DNA from: Phoronis australis
Lineage: Eukaryota > Phoronida > Phoronidae
Direction: 5' to 3'
DNA: 64,000 bases
Assembly: GCA_002633005.1 (NCBI GenBank)
Contig: NMRA01000318.1
Location: 361,895 to 425,894, forward strand
The notes beneath the pieces are model-generated. The model saw only the letters and a program-made list of their open reading frames with translations, ran no database searches and was not told the origin of the DNA. Position numbers and translations under genes: made by a program. Below are positions 63,001 through 64,000 of the stretch, piece after piece (within the stretch, counting starts at the first letter, position 1; the number at the start of each line of letters is the position of its first letter).

Positions 63001-63423
63001 ATTTAGACAGTGTCACCGCCGTAGATGTAAGCTCCAGCAAGAGCTTAATACGCCGGAAGCTTTTTGGCGAAAAAATGCCTCACAGTCAGATGATCACAGG
63101 CCCGTAGGAAGGTAAAAATTATTGGGGGGGCACCGACCCTGGTCGATACGTAACTTCCAATTTCGAAACCACTGCGTTGCACTGGGGTATATATATCAAC
63201 GCTGTAAAATGAACTACTGCAACCACTAGGTACGTTTTGAATTATATGAAAAAATATGTCTACTAATAATAAGGTGTGTAACAGATGCTGTACTTTTAGA
63301 GTTAATTTTTTGTTAAGATTGACTGGAAATTTTTGGAGCAACATACATGCCGCTCATACGATTACTCTTGCTGAACAGTAAGAATGAAGGTGTGAAATAA
63401 TTATAAATGTTTTTATTTACTCT

Positions 63424-64000
63424 TCAACATAAATCAGTGGACGTTGCCCTGCTGCACACAGGAACTCGGGCTGCAGCTAAGTCTAACGTGGTAAAAACCC
63501 CGAGTTGTGCCTTTCGCATTTCACTTCCTCGTACAAAATCGTTTGCCACATCCACCAAATTTAGCTTATCGCACATGTCTTTGTGAACATGGAGCAACAT
63601 TAAATGGTTCAACCTCCCCTGTCCCATTGTGGAACGTAAATATGACTTAACACGCCTAAGAGCACTAAATGCTCGTTCGCTACTGGCATTTGTTGCAGGC
63701 ATCACTAACAGCAAGTTTGCTAGTTTAATTACATTTTCGATCAAGTGTTTTTGACCGGCTGATAATTTCTGCAAATGATCCACAACACGAGACAATGTTA
63801 CCTCTTGACTACCATCCTGTGCATAATTGGCCCCAAACGTAGCCAGGTGACAGCGCAGTGTTGAATCAAAATCATCTTCATAAAAACTGATAACATCTTG
63901 GTATTCATTTTCAAAGTTTTCCCCTTTTGCCGCCTTGAGTATCAGCTCCTCACACTGCATATAAATTTTGTAATCTTCTTGATCAAACCTGTCCCGTATT
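63424..64000 (-). CDS. hAT-family transposase, C-terminal part (runs off the right edge)
   Basis: Open from the window edge: RDRFDQEDYKIYMQCEELIL and on to NVIKLANLLLVMPATNASSE, RAFSALRRVKSYLRSTMGQG, RLNHLMLLHVHKDMCDKLNL, with a stop at 63424-63426. The A.N...ER.FS.L...K...R..........L...HV block is the hAT C-terminal dimerisation domain. The best family fit is ZMYM1-like or THAP/P52rIPK-like hAT proteins common in marine invertebrates. No break is seen in this 190-residue part, so the copy may be recent. The likely element end is CAGGCCCGTAGGAAGG at about 63098-63113. It could also be a domesticated gene, which the upstream part would decide. Confidence 0.85.
   Translation of the reverse strand, partial: IRDRFDQEDYKIYMQCEELILKAAKGENFENEYQDVISFYEDDFDSTLRCHLATFGANYAQDGSQEVTLSRVVDHLQKLSAGQKHLIENVIKLANLLLVMPATNASSERAFSALRRVKSYLRSTMGQGRLNHLMLLHVHKDMCDKLNLVDVANDFVRGSEMRKAQLGVFTTLDLAAARVPVCSRATSTDLC

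Overview
The window is eukaryotic, from an invertebrate animal. It has long AT-rich introns with GT-AG junctions, one animal endocytic kinase gene spread over more than 24 kb, one SAMD9/SAMD9L-like gene preceded by a CARD exon, and dense, degenerate, partly nested transposable elements. It holds two isolated N bases and at least one join that looks like two divergent haplotypes, which fits a highly heterozygous marine invertebrate. I cannot fix the phylum.

Layout. Positions 1-29217 (+): a Numb-associated-kinase family gene (AAK1/BMP2K type). Its 5' exons lie before the window. Thirteen exons from 3057 to 27854 splice in one continuous frame: the end of the kinase domain, a linker, a very Q-rich exon, then a disordered tail with NPF, DPF and repeated FGxxPF motifs. 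Reading through an internal donor at 18616 gives a short isoform that ends in a clathrin-box-like acidic tail. Its introns hold two tRNA-derived SINEs, a LINE 3' tail, a 28-bp minisatellite abutting an exon, a 41-bp triplication that copies a splice acceptor, and an inverted-repeat element with a hammerhead-like core.

Positions 29300-39660: no recognised gene. A 2.4-kb foldback repeat (29350-31740) is followed by about 5.8 kb of degenerate repeats in both orientations (32300-38100). Many copies here and elsewhere carry a box matching the core of the CTCF motif.

Positions 39672-51840 (-): a SAMD9-like protein (SAM, AlbA_2-like, SIR2-like region, STAND-type P-loop NTPase, TPR-like helices, C-terminal OB-fold-like region) encoded mainly by one 4.7-kb exon. 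About 7 kb upstream on the same strand is an exon encoding a CARD. Its donor is phase 1 and the SAMD9-like exon has a phase-1 acceptor, so they can splice in frame into a CARD-SAM-STAND protein. The intron between them is mostly a 5.16-kb palindromic TA-target element with a 1.3-kb copy of its own family nested inside and a 97-bp hairpin element in one arm.

Positions 52000-64000: mobile-element debris (CTCF-box repeats, a 1.36-kb hAT-like element with a decayed zinc-finger ORF, two decayed LINE reverse transcriptase tails on the - strand), a possible two-exon C-terminal end of an unrecognised - strand gene (60590-62385), and at the right edge the C-terminal half of a hAT transposase (63424-64000, -).

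The kinase acts in clathrin/AP2 endocytosis. The CARD-SAMD9-like protein is by family an innate-immune or cell-death NTPase. Nothing in the sequence links the two genes functionally. The most promising novelty is the inferred CARD-SAMD9 fusion; the next are the CTCF-box repeat family and the nested palindromic element.
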